Position numbers and translations under genes: made by a program | Source of the DNA: Eulemur rufifrons | Taxonomy: Eukaryota > Chordata > Mammalia > Primates > Lemuridae | DNA: 64,000 bases | Assembly: GCF_041146395.1 (NCBI RefSeq) | Contig: NC_090989.1 | Span: 242,348,843 to 242,412,842 of the forward strand | Direction of reading: 5' to 3' | The notes under the pieces: generated by a model | Told to the model about the DNA's origin: nothing | Seen by the model: only the letters and a program-made list of their open reading frames with translations | Databases searched by the model: none | In this document: positions 11,262 through 23,834 of the stretch, one piece after another | Numbering within the stretch: position 1 is the stretch's first letter | Layout of the letters: each line of letters starts with the position of its first letter

Positions 11262-11555
11262 TTTTTTTTTTTTGAGACAGGGTTTCACTCTGTTGCCCAG
11301 GCTAGAGCGCCATGGTGTCAGCCTAGCTCACAGCAACCTCAAACCCCTGGGCTCAAGCAATCCTCCTGCCTCAGCCTCCTGAATAGCTGGGACTACAGGT
11401 GCATGCCACAACGCCTGGATAATTTTTCTATTTTTAGTAGAGATGGGGTCTTGCTCTTGCTCAGGCTGGTCTCAAACTCCTGAGCTCAAGTGATCCTCCT
11501 GCCTCGGCCTCCCAGAGTGTTAGGTTTACAGGTGTAAGCCACCACACCTGGCTTC
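11262..11555 (-). mobile_element. Alu SINE, reverse orientation
   Basis: A poly-T run leads into gagacagggtttcactctg, then 'cagcctcctgaatagctggg', 'tttttagtagagatggggtc' and 'ggtgtaagccaccacacctg', so a dimeric Alu is inserted in reverse. It is flanked by the 14-bp target duplication gtggtcttgtattt at 11248-11261 and 11556-11569. It lacks the extra middle block of the Alu at 18208 and has lost many CpGs, which suggests an older copy. The 85-codon frame across it is Alu-derived. Confidence 0.98.
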
Positions 11556-11569
11556 GTGGTCTTGTATTT

Positions 11570-12799
11570 CCTGCTAGCAGGATAACCAATTTTCTTGGTT
11601 TCCCTAACAAAGAGGTTTCAGTGCTAAAACTGAGAATGCTGGGACCTACTCCATAGAGTTTACTGGTAGATCCATATTTGATTTTGCATCCCTAGCACCC
11701 TGAAGGATGTTAGAAAAAAGAATAGGTCTTTAATAAATGCACACTCAATGCAAACATAAATAATTTATTATTGTGGTTTAGAGATGGAATAAAAGAAGAG
11801 CAAGGATTCTCCCACAGACTTTTTACAAAGGATTTCATAAATGGCAGATATTGTCTAACAATGGAATTAGGTTAGCCTCCATGGCTGCTAAGTGATCTGA
11901 GAAACTGTCCTCTGAGTCTATGGCCCAACTTTATTTCTTACTCTCTCTAAGCCTATATTTACAAGGGCTTAGAAGGAAGCTTTCTTCTAAGGGCAAGCCC
12001 AGAGAAGGAGTGGCCCAGTTTCAACTTGCATTTCAATAAGAGTTTTCTACTTATTTCATAATATATTTAATTACATCAAATAAATGAACATTTGTACTAA
12101 ATCTTCTATGAAAAAAGAAAAAAATTTAAATTTCAAATAAATATTTGCAGTAGCTTCAATGCATTTGAGTAATTACTAAATATATTTTAAGTTATTTTTT
12201 ATTAAAGGAAAAAAGTTAGAAAAATAAAAATTCCAGAAATCCTGGACTTAATTGCCAAATGAAAATCTGTTTACAGTAGGCTTCAGATCACATTCACATT
12301 ATTTACAATTCACTTTGCTCACAGAGAAGGTATTACCTTACATCCTCATATTTACTGATCAGTACAAACAGTGGTACTGGTATGTGACCAAGAATGATTA
12401 AAATGAGCTTCTGGTTCTGATTTTCTCAGGATGATCTTATTTATTTCTTCTTGAATGATGATATATGCATATTTGTCATGAGTATGTGCCTTGCATAATA
12501 GGAGTACATGAGATGTGTTTCAGAATTTCGAGTTGAAACAAGAAATCTGTTTTTGCTTTCGTTTTGAAATTCCCATTTGAATCAAAATAATTCATATTTA
12601 AGAACTAGCACCTAGAAATTAGTTCTTAAATCTCGTTCTCTGAACTCTAATGGTACCATGAATATTACTTAGATATTTTACCCTAGATTATAGTTATTTA
12701 TTTTCTTTCCCTTCAGCAAGTGGATGGACATATATCAACACCTTTGAATGCCTAAGCCGCTGATTTATAAATCATAAATCATAAATTTAAGAATCAGAC
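11570..12799. other. No recognised feature
   Basis: AT-rich, with A/T homopolymer stretches around 12050-12250. No gene or confident repeat. Confidence 0.5.
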
Positions 12800-13252
12800 T
12801 ATAAACTTAATTGTGCCCCCCTCACACAAATTCATATGTCAAAGGCCTAAACCTCAGTACCTCAGAATGTGACTATATTTGGACATATGGGCTTTAAAGA
12901 GGTAATTAAGTTAAAATGAGGCTGTTAAGATGGGCTCTAATCAATCTGATTGGTTTTCTTATAAGAAGAGGAAATGTGGATACACAGATCAACACCAGGT
13001 ATGTAAATGCCCAGAGAAAAAGTCCATGTGGATACACAGATCAACACCACGTATGTACATGCCCAGAGAAAAGCCCATGTGGTGGCCATTTACAAGTCAA
13101 GAAGGGATCCTCAGAAGAAACCAAACCTGCTGACACCTTAATCTTGGACTTCTGGCCTCCAGAGCTGGGATTGGGTAAAAATAAATTTCTGTTGTTTCAG
13201 ATACCGTGTGGTTTGTGGTTTCCTATTATGGCTGCTTGAAATGAATAATGTA
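12800..13252 (+). mobile_element. MLT1-type MaLR LTR
   Basis: Sense LTR of the ERVL-MaLR class, close to MLT1B in my memory: 'aaattcatatgtcaaaggcc', 'cctcagtacctcagaatgtg', 'tttaaagaggtaattaagtt', 'tcttataagaagaggaaatg', 'ctgctgacaccttaatcttg' and 'aataaatttctgttgtttca', ending near gaataatgta. It appears to be a nearly full solo LTR. An internal 52-bp tandem duplication keeps a frame of 107 codons open, but nothing suggests that this is translated. Confidence 0.92.
12976..13078 (+). repeat. 52-bp tandem duplication inside the MLT1 LTR
   Basis: The unit starting gtggatacacagatcaacac is present twice, at 12976-13027 and 13028-13078. There are only a few differences (caggtatgtaaat versus cacgtatgtacat, and one lost A). 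The duplication is therefore much younger than the LTR. Confidence 0.92.
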
Positions 13253-13606
13253 TATCATTTTCTTAAGTGTTGGCCAGTTGTTTCACAGGTAGCTTTGCTT
13301 TCTGCATGACTAGTTAAAAGAGCATCTGTTACTTAGAACCATGGCCAGATTTAGATATGTGTGCATCTTGGAATGTCTAGTAACTTGGTGTTCCTTCAAA
13401 TCAATATCATCTAACTATTTCTCAAACATTTATTTGAGGGAAGACTATTTGGGGGGCAGAGGAGAAGAAAGTGTGGTCTTTACGACTCTTTCCTGACTCT
13501 GAATTGGAATAGAACATTCAGGAACAAAGTATAGAGGTCTTATAGTTTACCATTCCATTCCCAAAAGGCAGTTTGGCAGCCTGCTACTATTACTTGAAGA
13601 TATCCC

Positions 13607-14024
13607 TGGTGATGGCCTTTTTGATGTATCAATCTGGCTAAGCCACAGTCAATGGTTCTTCAATCAAACACTAATCTAGGTGTTGCTGTGAAGATATTTT
13701 GAAGATGTGAATAAAATACATTATCAGTTGACTTTAAGCAAGGGGAATCGTATCAGATAATGTGGATGGGCCTGATTCAATGAGTTGAATAGCTTTAAAA
13801 CCAGAGCTCTCTTCCCCAAAAGGAAGAGAAAAAACTTCCACATGCTGCCAGCAGCTTCAGCCCATGCCTGCCCTCCCTGAAGGGCCTGCTGTATAGATTT
13901 TGGACTTGCCTAGTCAGCCCTCACAACTGTATAAAGTCAATTCCTTGTCACAAACCTCTTAATGTATATCTTCTACTGGTTCTGCTTTTCTTGTTGAAAG
14001 CAGAAAAGATACAGTGATACTGTG
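13607..14024 (+). mobile_element. MLT2-type ERVL LTR
   Basis: Starts near tggtgatggcc and runs through 'tgtatcaatctggctaagcc', 'ataatgtggatgggcctgat', 'tagattttggacttgcctag' and 'ctactggttctgcttttctt' in MLT2 order. Homologous internal ERVL sequence follows at once, so this is the 5' LTR of a broken provirus. Confidence 0.8.
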
Positions 14025-14755
14025 TTTGGTACTGGAAGTGGTTCTGGAGGAACAAAACCTTAAGGATTAGTTCTGAGTTTTCTGGAAACAATTCTCTAAT
14101 CTAATTAGATTTGCACTTATGATCCTGTTTTCAGTGGTAAAGAGGGCATTGGCTGCTCAAAGCATGATGTGGCAAAAAAGATATACAAAATATTAGAATA
14201 ATCCTAATCAAGTACCTATAGAAGGCAAGTTTCTGGGTTATCATGTATTGGCTACGTTAGAATATTTTTGTCAAACTAAAGAGTATTTAGGATTACTGGT
14301 TGTTCCTAATGCCTCTGGAGAAAGTGGGTAAAGAAAAAGGATGAACTCAGGGCTTCAAATTCCTAGCTCAAGTTTCACATAGATGACCTAAAATCTTCTA
14401 TACCTGTTCTGAATGAAACTCTTACCTCCTGAAGCTATGGGGCTGAGATTTCTGAAAAGCAAACACAGAATCTCATTCTGCAAGTGGTTGAATTAAAACA
14501 CCAGTTGAATTCCCAACATTTCAGGATGTCTTCTATTAAAGTTAGGGCATTGATAAGAAGAACTGGGATCCTGAAAATTAGGATGAGCACATATGTGCAG
14601 ATCACAGTGAAGCTGGGGACTTTGAACCTCTAAATTCTGCCAAGTGTTCTCTGCCAGTAGAAGTAGCCCTTCAAACCCTCCTTGGAAAGATTAGTCCTCC
14701 TTTGCATGAAAAACCTATAATGGCACTGTTCTCCTCAACACCTACTCCTACCACC
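14025..14755 (+). mobile_element. Decayed ERVL internal sequence (5' part)
   Basis: Directly downstream of the LTR comes ttctggaggaacaaaacctt, then 'agatttgcacttatgatcct' and 'aaagtgggtaaagaaaaagg'. This resembles the leader and gag-proximal part of ERVL elements. Stops in every frame and many substitutions leave no coding capacity. No 3' part or second LTR is visible, so the provirus is truncated. Confidence 0.65.
14027..14043 (+). other. Relic primer-binding site (tRNA-Leu-like)
   Basis: The sequence tggtactggaagtggtt lies immediately after the LTR. Aligned to the complement of a leucine tRNA 3' end (tggtaccaggagtggg), 12 of 16 positions match. ERVL elements use a leucine tRNA primer, so position and sequence both fit. 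Confidence 0.6.
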
Positions 14756-14764
14756 CCTCTTTGC

Positions 14765-14905
14765 TTCTAGATCTAGTTTTCTATTGTTGCTATAAGAAAT
14801 TTCTCTTTTCCCCGTAAGCTAACATATTTGTATGTTCTGGATGTTAGGATGTGGATATCACTGGGGAAAGGGTGTCATTATTCTGCTTACCATATCCCTG
14901 TGGAG
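14765..14905 (-). mobile_element. MaLR-like LTR fragment (weak)
   Basis: 'tctattgttgctataagaaa' and 'gttctggatgttaggatgtg', followed by cattattctgcttacca, resemble reverse-strand MaLR LTR ends. The central part is missing. Subfamily not assigned. Confidence 0.35.
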
Positions 14906-15021
14906 GTGGAGGTCTGATTCCCCATCCCAAGTAGCTGAGCAATTATTTCTTCCATAAAAAGAAGGCTGATAATTTTTTCTTCATTTGGTTCCATTTTTGT
15001 AAAATTTAAATTAAAAATTTT

Positions 15022-15115
15022 AAAATACCTGGGAATATACTTAACCAAAGAGGTGAAAGATCTCTACAAAGAGAACTATGAAACACTGAGGAAGGAAATC
15101 GCAGACAACACAAAT
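15022..15115 (+). mobile_element. Isolated L1 ORF2 fragment
   Basis: 'ggtgaaagatctctacaaag', agaactatgaaacactgagg and aaggaaatcgcagacaacac belong to the reverse-transcriptase region of primate L1 ORF2. Only about 94 bp are present, with neither the upstream ORF nor a 3' end. It is far too short to encode anything functional. Confidence 0.85.
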
Positions 15116-16344
15116 ATTAATTTATAATATTGTTAATCTTATTTAACCTCAAAAGACTTATTCCTTTTTCTCTTTTTCTTTGCAATACTTTTATCCTTCT
15201 GCAAAGCCAAGAGAAAAAGTCATAATTATGGATCCTAGAGAAACAGATAGAATGAAAAAATTTTTTCTATTTCTATTATTTTCAGATTTCCCCAAATAAG
15301 TACCAGAAAATAAATCCAACTTTCAAAGTTTCTTGCTTTCCTTGCAGCTGTTAATTCTATTTATCTTTAGAACACAAAGAAACTGAAGCTGTGAGGTTTC
15401 TAATCTTGTTCTTGCTTTTAAACTCATCCTTGGTAAAGTATTCTAAATTTTTAAAAGTTAGGCTATAGGCTCTAAGAACTCTGGACCTTAAGGCTAACTT
15501 GATCTCAGTATGTAAAAATTTCTTTTCCCCCTCATACCTAGTGAAATTCACACTCAGGGTCTGCTCTAATTAGCTGCATTTTTAAGAGCCTAACATGGGA
15601 TCATCAAAGTAACAAGTCTCAACTGTACAACTTGACATCTCATTAACACTCACTTTGTAACATATGGTGCTTGGGTGCTCTGAGTTAATGTGGTTGCCAG
15701 TAAGGTGGTGGAGGTGGGTATAGACAGTCACATTTTCCTGGCACTTGACATGTTACTTTAAGGAAAATAGTTGTTACATTTTCTGTGCACAGTAGATGAT
15801 CACGAATGTAATAGAATCTCTGGGTATAACAGTTCAGATAAACTACAGTGTAAATGATCTTGAAATTAAAGTTGAAACATGCCTTAAATCAATATGACTA
15901 ATAGAGAACAATATAATTTGATGAAGAGCTGTAATGCTTCGACATATTTGTTACAATGGTAACTGGTCTAATCAACTTCATTACTTGCATATACACATAT
16001 AGTATTTATAGTTATAATTATTTTTAATAGTCTCTACAAAAAACTCACATTCTTTTTCATGCCTTAGAATGGGATATTTTGACAAATTGCCAACCACAAA
16101 TTTAAACAAGTTTACTGAATAGACCATATGTTTATTTAACCTTAGATATGCCTCATTTTATGGAAGAAGAAAATGAAATGCTCATATTGCTGGTTTTAAA
16201 AGTTAGGCCTATATTTGTTAAAATTATACTAATTAAAAATCTAAATGTTTAAAGGCTTTTACTTTTTCAATTTATAAATACTTTTCAATTATTCTGCATG
16301 GTAAGTACTTCACTGTATTCTATAGCCTGAGGTGACCAAATGGT
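15116..16344. other. No recognised feature
   Basis: AT-rich sequence with no gene or confident repeat. A 64-codon minus-strand frame at 15357-15551 has no identifiable motif. Confidence 0.5.
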
Positions 16345-16445
16345 AGAATTACGGGATTTGGAGCTCAAGAAAACCCAAAAGTCATTTAATTCAACATCTT
16401 AACTTTGCATAGCTAAAAACTAAGCCTCAGAACTGTGGCTTAAAT
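16345..16445 (-). mobile_element. Ancient SINE-like fragment (weak)
   Basis: 'ggatttggagctcaagaaaa', 'catttaattcaacatcttaa' and 'aaactaagcctcagaactgt' recall an ancient mammalian SINE-like repeat that shares 'gatgaggaaactgaggc' with MIR. Assignment is uncertain. Confidence 0.3.
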
Positions 16446-17689
16446 TTTTTAAACATCAGTTTATTCCTTTATGAAAGAGCTTTAGAGAGACCAATGAAAC
16501 TATAACGAATACAGACAACTGATTTGCTTATGACGTTGTATTTAACATTCAAATGAAAATAGAACCCATGTGAAGAGTTATGATATAGAGTGAATTAAGG
16601 CCTCAATGTCACAAGGTATGCAATGACATTGCTGTAGGTAGTGATTTCTAATTTCCAGAGAAGACATATCATTTTCTAAGTAACTACGATTGGTTTTTAA
16701 AAATGAGAACTAGGATCTCAAGGTGTATATTCTATACAGTAATATAGTCTACCATGGATTATACTCTATTATGCTTTCTCATTCTTCTTTTTCACTGCTT
16801 TACCTGCTTAAAGCTCTATAACTGCTTCTCATAAGATTTTCAATGCTATAGTTTTACTTTTTAGATTCTTTTTTTTCAATCAAGGACTGTTTCCATAAAA
16901 ATACCTGATAGACTTTCAAAGTAGCCCTTTAAACTCTAGAGATGTTTCACTTAATCAGAATGTTGTCTTATTTTTTGTACAGAAATTATTCTCAGGGATA
17001 GATTGTGATCTGGGGAGGAAGAAAAATAGACAGATATCACATGATGTCTTGAATTCTTTAAGATTTATTCATGTAGTGTTTGGTAATATGGAAGTAAGGA
17101 AGAAGATCTTAGGACATACAAAAGTTCTGGGAGATTGTTAGCACTCAAATAAATGATACAGGATTTAAAAATATATGTAAGAGTAATCTTACTCTTTCAG
17201 TTTTCTTTTAATTCCTTTGCAGTCATTTCTATTTTCCTAATGTTATAAACAGTATATTTTCATTATGAGAATGTTCGGGAAGTACAGAATATAATTAAAT
17301 ATGTTTTCTGTAATTATAAATATCAAGAATAAAATATTACTTAATGATATTACTTCTTGAGTATGAGGAAAACTTTGGTGTGTAATTATTTTATTCCTTC
17401 CTTCTGTACCCTCTCAATTTTTTGATGTTAGCTGGAATTTAGGTCCAGGTTGGTGTTATTTCTTTCAAGTGACTCATTTTTAGACACCATTTTGATATTT
17501 ATTTTAAAGTCTAAGAACCTTACAAATAGTTACATTTGAATTACAATGGTTATAATAGTCATAATTACAAAGAGTATTTGGATCATGTTACTACTATTAA
17601 TTCTTTTAGACTGAAATTTTCATAGTTGGATTCTTTATATGAGTTTATTTCTTAGTTTGAATATATCTGAGTAATTTCTCAAGAACAGA
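16446..17689. other. No recognised feature
   Basis: AT-rich with scattered T and A runs. No gene or confident repeat. Confidence 0.5.
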
Positions 17690-18860
<1,171 letters not shown>

Positions 18861-19924
18861 TCTGTTCATCTTGATGAATGGAGATAGCTGCCATTCTAGC
18901 TCTCTTCTTGCCTTCTCCTGACCATTGACCCTGAAGGAGGCTTCGCCCTATCATCTTTGGCCTGACATTTTCTAACCCCTCTTAGTCCAAGTTTCAGTTA
19001 GAGTTTCCTCTACTCATTGATCTCTGTCTCTTAATCTGTCCCAGTCAGTCTGTATTGTACCTAGAGAAGATCATTATATTTCAGACAGTTGGACAAAATT
19101 CTAGTTTTCACAGTTCATAAAATTTATTGCTTATTTTTAAATTCTGTAGCCTTATGTTTAACTATGGATGTCTAGCAAGGCACCTTTCTTCTTACAACGT
19201 AGTACATAGAAGTGTCCAGTATTTTCTATAGAAAAATTACTCTTTACTTTTTACATCTGAGTAAAATAAACAATCATCTGGCCTCTGATTCTCTGGCCTG
19301 TCAGTTTCTCATGTCCTATAATCCGTGTACTATACTGTCCAGCCATATGGAACCACATGTTGTGGTCCAGCCATATGGAACCACCATTCTCTTGTATCTC
19401 TGCCTCAAATGTGCCTGGAACACTCCTGAAAAGACATCCATCAATTTTTAGATCAAAGGCCTTCTGTCGTTTCCTAGGTAGATCTATTCCCCATTAAAAT
19501 AATTATCCTATTGTTTAGTCATTATTGGTATGCCTGACATGTGGACAGTGCTTGAATGAATGGAGGGATGGATAATTGAATGGAGCAAGCCTATCACAAG
19601 CACTTTGGACAAGCCAGTCAATAAATCATGTTTAACTGCTGAATGTAGAATGGTGCACTTTGGTCATTGGGTCACAGAGGAAAATATCTAAAAAAATAAA
19701 GTCAACAATTGCAAACCTAATGGTTATTCTTCAATGGAGTAATGGAATAATGCTGGAGATGTAAAGATTTAGTAGCTTACAACCGGACATCTCTCTTACA
19801 TCTTTCAGAGGCCTCATAACTCTTATAGGACAAACTTGTATGGGATTTTAATTTTAGTGTGTAGTAATTTTAAATGTATATGTATCTATATGTTATAACA
19901 TTAAATCTATAAATAAATATTATA
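18861..19924. other. No gene; contains a short tandem repeat
   Basis: No confident interspersed repeat. The 28-bp tandem repeat at 19337-19392 is listed separately. Confidence 0.5.
19337..19392 (+). repeat. 28-bp period, two-copy tandem repeat
   Basis: gtccagccatatggaaccac occurs at 19337-19356 and again at 19365-19384 (first base g in both), giving a 28-bp period. Confidence 0.85.
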
Positions 19925-20095
19925 CATCAGAGAGGCACATTGGACTAAGGAATATGATGGACCTGTATTCAAATCCCTCACCCAGTATTTACTGGTTACA
20001 TGACAGTAGACAATATTTGAGCCTCTCTGATCATTGTTTCTCTTTGCTTTTAAATCTGTAAATGGACACAAACATGATTGATATATGGTACTGCT
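19925..20095 (+). mobile_element. MIR SINE
   Basis: 'gacctgtattcaaatccctc', ggttacatgacagtagac and 'gagcctctctgatcattg' follow the MIR sense order. Diverged but clear. Confidence 0.75.
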
Positions 20096-21544
20096 TTGAA
20101 GATTCCTTTTCCCTTAAACCTATAAAATAGGGAAAGTATATTCTTTCTTCAGATTAATTCTGTGAGGAGTTTATATTTGAAAATAAATTAGTGGCATTAA
20201 TACCACAAAATTAGAAAGATGACTCTCAGTCAAATCTTAAATTTGACTTGTGCTTTTATGATTAATGGCTGGGATAGCATATACATCCCATTAGTTATAG
20301 TGCACATACAGTATTCAAAGTTTATCAATCACTAAATATTTATTTATGAAATTTCAGATGGTCTGCCCCCTTGGTGCATCATTTCATGCTAATAATGAAA
20401 TGACAGCTACCTTGTTTTATAACTTTACAGTTTTCAAAGCTCTTTTACAAACATTTAATCCTTTGATGTCAGCTGGTAATGAAACGTTTTCTAATTATTA
20501 TGCATCATTGGGCAGGGTGAGCCTGAAGGCCAAAAGCAGTTAACAGGTACTAATTATAACCATTTACTATCCTCTGAACTTTAATTGACATTCCCACAGG
20601 TTAAAATCTTAAATCTTCTATACATTTGATTCTTTCAGTTTCTCCTTTATTGATTTATCTTCTAAATATATTACACATTGTTCAATTTTTAGACTTTTGT
20701 GGTTCAATACAGGATGTCTCCTATTGCAAGTGATTTAATGCAGATGAAGATTTCTTTGCTTTGTATTGAGCATATAATAATTTGTGATGGAAACAGAATA
20801 AACAAATGTCAAAAATGGTTATTGAAACTGAAAACAGTTAAGAAAGACAATTTTCATATAGCCCAGTCTCATAGAGATAGTATAGTTGGCCAACATCATA
20901 TTGATTTGGAATTTATAGAATATATGAATCATTGCAAATTAAAAATTCAAAACCAAAGAGCTATGTAGGCCTTTGCGAAGCCATCAAGTTCAGAGGCACT
21001 CAACCTTTCCCACCGTGTAGACCCTAGTCATACTGTCAAGAACTTTGGGTTTCATCATCATGAGTAAAAAAAAACCTCTTTTTCCTCCAAGAAGATGAAT
21101 GATCTTATAGTTCATCTTTAATTAAATATTTAGTTTATGGTAAACATAATGACATGCAGTTGAGGAGCAGTAGTATTTGGAATAGATTTTAGTACTATGA
21201 TTTATGCCAAATAGACAAAAATGCTTATCCTGTTTGAAGTTGAACACTAGAATAAGAGTGCTCAGTATACATTTTCTAATTTATAAGTATAAAACAAAAA
21301 ATAATCAACAGAAAATGTCAAAAATGATTTTTGCAGATCAACATAAAATAGAATAATGTAGGGAACAGATTCTTTACAAATGCCATGAAAACCCTACATT
21401 CTAGCTAGACTACTTTTGTATCTAATTGATAGTACATATCTTCTACTTTGACCTTTCCATTTCCTCATCTCTTATAGTACATTGCATATTGGTTCTAAAC
21501 CTTCACCTTTACTCTTCTTGGTACACATGCTTTTTGTGTGGGAT
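20096..21544. other. No recognised feature
   Basis: Frames of 65 (20346) and 89 codons (20699) on the plus strand show no known motif. The local similarity to MIR around 20405-20470 is too weak to call. Confidence 0.5.
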
Positions 21545-21760
21545 TGGGGTTCCTCCCATTAAAGAGGCAGGGCCTATTTCTCCGGCCCTCACTTTAGGGT
21601 TGGCTGTGTGATGTGCTTTGGCCAGTAGAAAAAGTAAGATGTAACAATGTGTCAACTCTAAGTCTAGCCCATAAGTGAACTTGCATGCTATCCCCAACCA
21701 TGCACTGTTCTGACTAGCTGATTTCCAGTGGACCCACAGCGGTATGAGTGAACCGATCTA
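21545..21760 (+). mobile_element. MLT1-like LTR fragment (weak)
   Basis: gatgtgctttggccagtaga, 'gtaacaatgtgtcaactcta' and the later 'gtgaacttgcatgctatccc' resemble the middle of older MLT1 LTRs. The polyadenylation end is missing. Confidence 0.45.
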
Positions 21761-21771
21761 ACTAAATACAC

Positions 21772-21815
21772 TATGTATCTGTCTACCTACCTATCTAGCT
21801 AGCTACCCATCTTTT
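21772..21815 (+). repeat. Degenerate (TATC)n tetranucleotide repeat
   Basis: gtatctgtctacctacctat and 'ctagctagctacccatct' form an imperfect tetranucleotide tract. Confidence 0.8.
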
Positions 21816-22107
21816 TATGTATCTACGTAAACTTTAAACTCTGTTGTGAGTTAAAGCTTGAAATCTTTATGAATCTAGATTTCTCACAGGAAAACAAGAG
21901 ATTATTTATGCAACACTCTCCTGTGGACTGTGGATAGAAAGCAAGCAGAAAGTGGGACAGTAATCTAAAAGAACGTAAGTACACATATTTCTTTATAAAG
22001 ATACTTCCCAATTTCAAAGCAACAAGGACTAGAGGAAAAAAATTAATGTTTCAAATGGTTTTGATGTGTTTCACAGTATGGAAAAGAACCTAGAAAAGCC
22101 TGTTAGA

Positions 22108-22845
22108 TCTTAGAGTTAATTAAACCAATATTTATTGAGAACCTATTTTGGGAAGAATGTACTAGAGACCTGAATATATAGTGACCAACAAGGGACACAC
22201 TTCCTGCCATCTCAGTTTGGTGGAGAAGACTGATATTAATCCATAAGTGCACTAATAATATATAATGACTAATTGTGATAAATGACGAAGGAAAAATGTG
22301 GAATATCATGTTATAGTATGGGGGGGGGTTTCTTATAGAGTGTAGAGTCAGAGAAGGCTTTTAAAGTGGCCTTCTACCTAAATTTGAAAAGTAAGTGGGA
22401 GTTAATCAGGGCAGAGAAAGTGTGGTTGGGAGAAGAGCATTTCAAGCTAAGCGATAAACTGTACAAAGGTCCAGAAGAAGGGAAGCACAGGGTGTATTCT
22501 CAAAACTGAATAAATAAGCCAGGGTGTCTTCTCAGTGTCAGTCAAGTGAAGAAGAAAGGCCTGTAATACGGCTGGGTATAGAGGCAGAGGACATATCATA
22601 TAGAGCCTTGTAGACCATTTAAAAATTGGGGCTTTGTCTTAATTTCAATGAGAAGTTGTTAAAAGATTTTAAGCAGGTAGAGTTATATTCCAATTTGTAT
22701 TTTAAAAGATCACTCTGGATGCAGTGGGCTAAAAACCATACAGAGAAAAATGGACATAGAGAGACTAACTGCAAAGGGGTGGCAGGTGTTCAGGTGAGAG
22801 ATGAAGGTGGCTCAGATTAGGATGGCAAAGCAATTTTGGACATAA
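22108..22845 (-). mobile_element. L2 LINE, antisense
   Basis: Begins with 'accaatatttattgagaacc' (the reverse of the L2 tail). It continues with gtcagagaaggctttt, 'gaagagcatttcaagctaag', gagccttgtagaccattt and 'aaaagatcactctggatgca' in reversed L2 order. Over 700 bp of non-coding L2 3' sequence. A G9 run sits at about 22320-22328. Confidence 0.85.
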
Positions 22846-22880
22846 ACTTCAGAATTTTATGGTGGGTTGTGTATTGGAGG

Positions 22881-23015
22881 TGCTTATATTAACCACTGCT
22901 GCATAAAAAACACCCACAGAATCTCAATGGCATACAACAATAACCATTTATTTAGTTCTCACATCTGTGGTTTGGCTAACTATGCCGGGCTCAGTTAGCA
23001 GCTGTGTCACGTATG
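22881..23015 (-). mobile_element. MLT1-type LTR fragment, antisense
   Basis: 'accactgctgcataaaaaac', 'aatggcatacaacaataacc' and 'atttatttagttctcacatc' match the reverse of an older MLT1 LTR 3' end. Truncated near 23015. Same family type as 31340-31731. Confidence 0.75.
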
Positions 23016-23329
23016 TGCCTTCCTTTTTCTGAATCTTCATACACTTTTATTTATCAAATGCTGGCTGGTTTTTTGTTGTTATTGTTGGTTCCTAGTGTAA
23101 TCCTTTGTCTTTCTAGTATACCACGTTATGCTTCTTAAGAATTTGAACCATTGTTTATACTTCAAAAGTATTCTTTAATGTAGTTAAGTGTATGACTAAA
23201 TAAATGGTAAGCGCTTAATAAATATGGCTTGTCTACCAATTTGTATAAAGCTAGAGTAATGCTTCAGAATTTGGAAGGGGTATATTGACTTGGTTTCTAA
23301 CTGGTTGATTGAGTAATGCATTAATGTAT

Positions 23330-23505
23330 AAATTTGCCCAGCACTTTGTTAAGTAGTCATTGTTTAACTGTTAGTGTACTAGACCTAGTGTACTAGGTCC
23401 TGGAGATGCAGAAAATTCCAAAAACCCTATTCTCATTCTCATGAAACTCAGTCTTGCAGGGGAGAGAGACCTATGAAGAACAATGATTATGTGCAGTTCA
23501 GAGTC
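23330..23505 (-). mobile_element. L2 LINE fragment, antisense
   Basis: 'gtgtactaggtcctggagat', then gaaactcagtcttgcagggg and gagagacctatgaagaac, follows the reversed L2 tail pattern. A small imperfect palindrome (gacctagt gt actaggtc) lies at about 23382-23399. Confidence 0.55.
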
Positions 23506-23555
23506 AAAATTGTCACTGAGTACCATTACTCCACCATTATAAAAGTCATATTTAA

Positions 23556-23826
23556 CACATTGACTGTCACACTAGAAAAAAAAGTTTCCTTGGGGCAACA
23601 GTGTTTTATTATGAAAATAGAATTAAAACTTTGAAAACAAAATGATCCTTTGTAATTTAATAAAAAAGTTGTTATTTTTAATTGTTTTCTGCACGTGAGT
23701 TATATGCAACTTGAAGAATAGTTCACAGGGCTCCCAAGGTGAAGAGACGTGTAAACTACATACGCTTCATGAGGCCCGAGGCTCAAAACCAGCGTGTTAA
23801 ATACAACTCACTCGGCAGTTAATGTG
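23556..23826. mobile_element. piggyBac-like short element (MITE) flanked by TTAA
   Basis: A 271-bp stretch is bounded by ttaa at 23552-23555 and 23827-23830. Left end cacattgactgtc and the reverse complement of the right end, cacattaactgcc, match at 11 of 13 positions. TTAA target duplication with short inverted ends is the signature of the piggyBac superfamily. The right half holds about six CpGs (cacgtg, gacgtg, tacgct, cccgag, agcgtg, ctcggc) in a CpG-poor region, suggesting a fairly recent insertion. It has no transposase frame, so it would need a transposase in trans. Active piggyBac elements are described from mouse lemur, which fits the inferred lineage. Orientation is arbitrary. Confidence 0.78.
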
Positions 23827-23834
23827 TTAAAATA

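Noticed and set aside
11226..11483. 85-codon plus-strand frame
   Set aside because: It is antisense Alu sequence.
12916..13239. 107-codon plus-strand frame
   Set aside because: It lies within the MLT1 LTR and is kept open by the 52-bp duplication (not a multiple of three). There is no protein similarity that I recognise.
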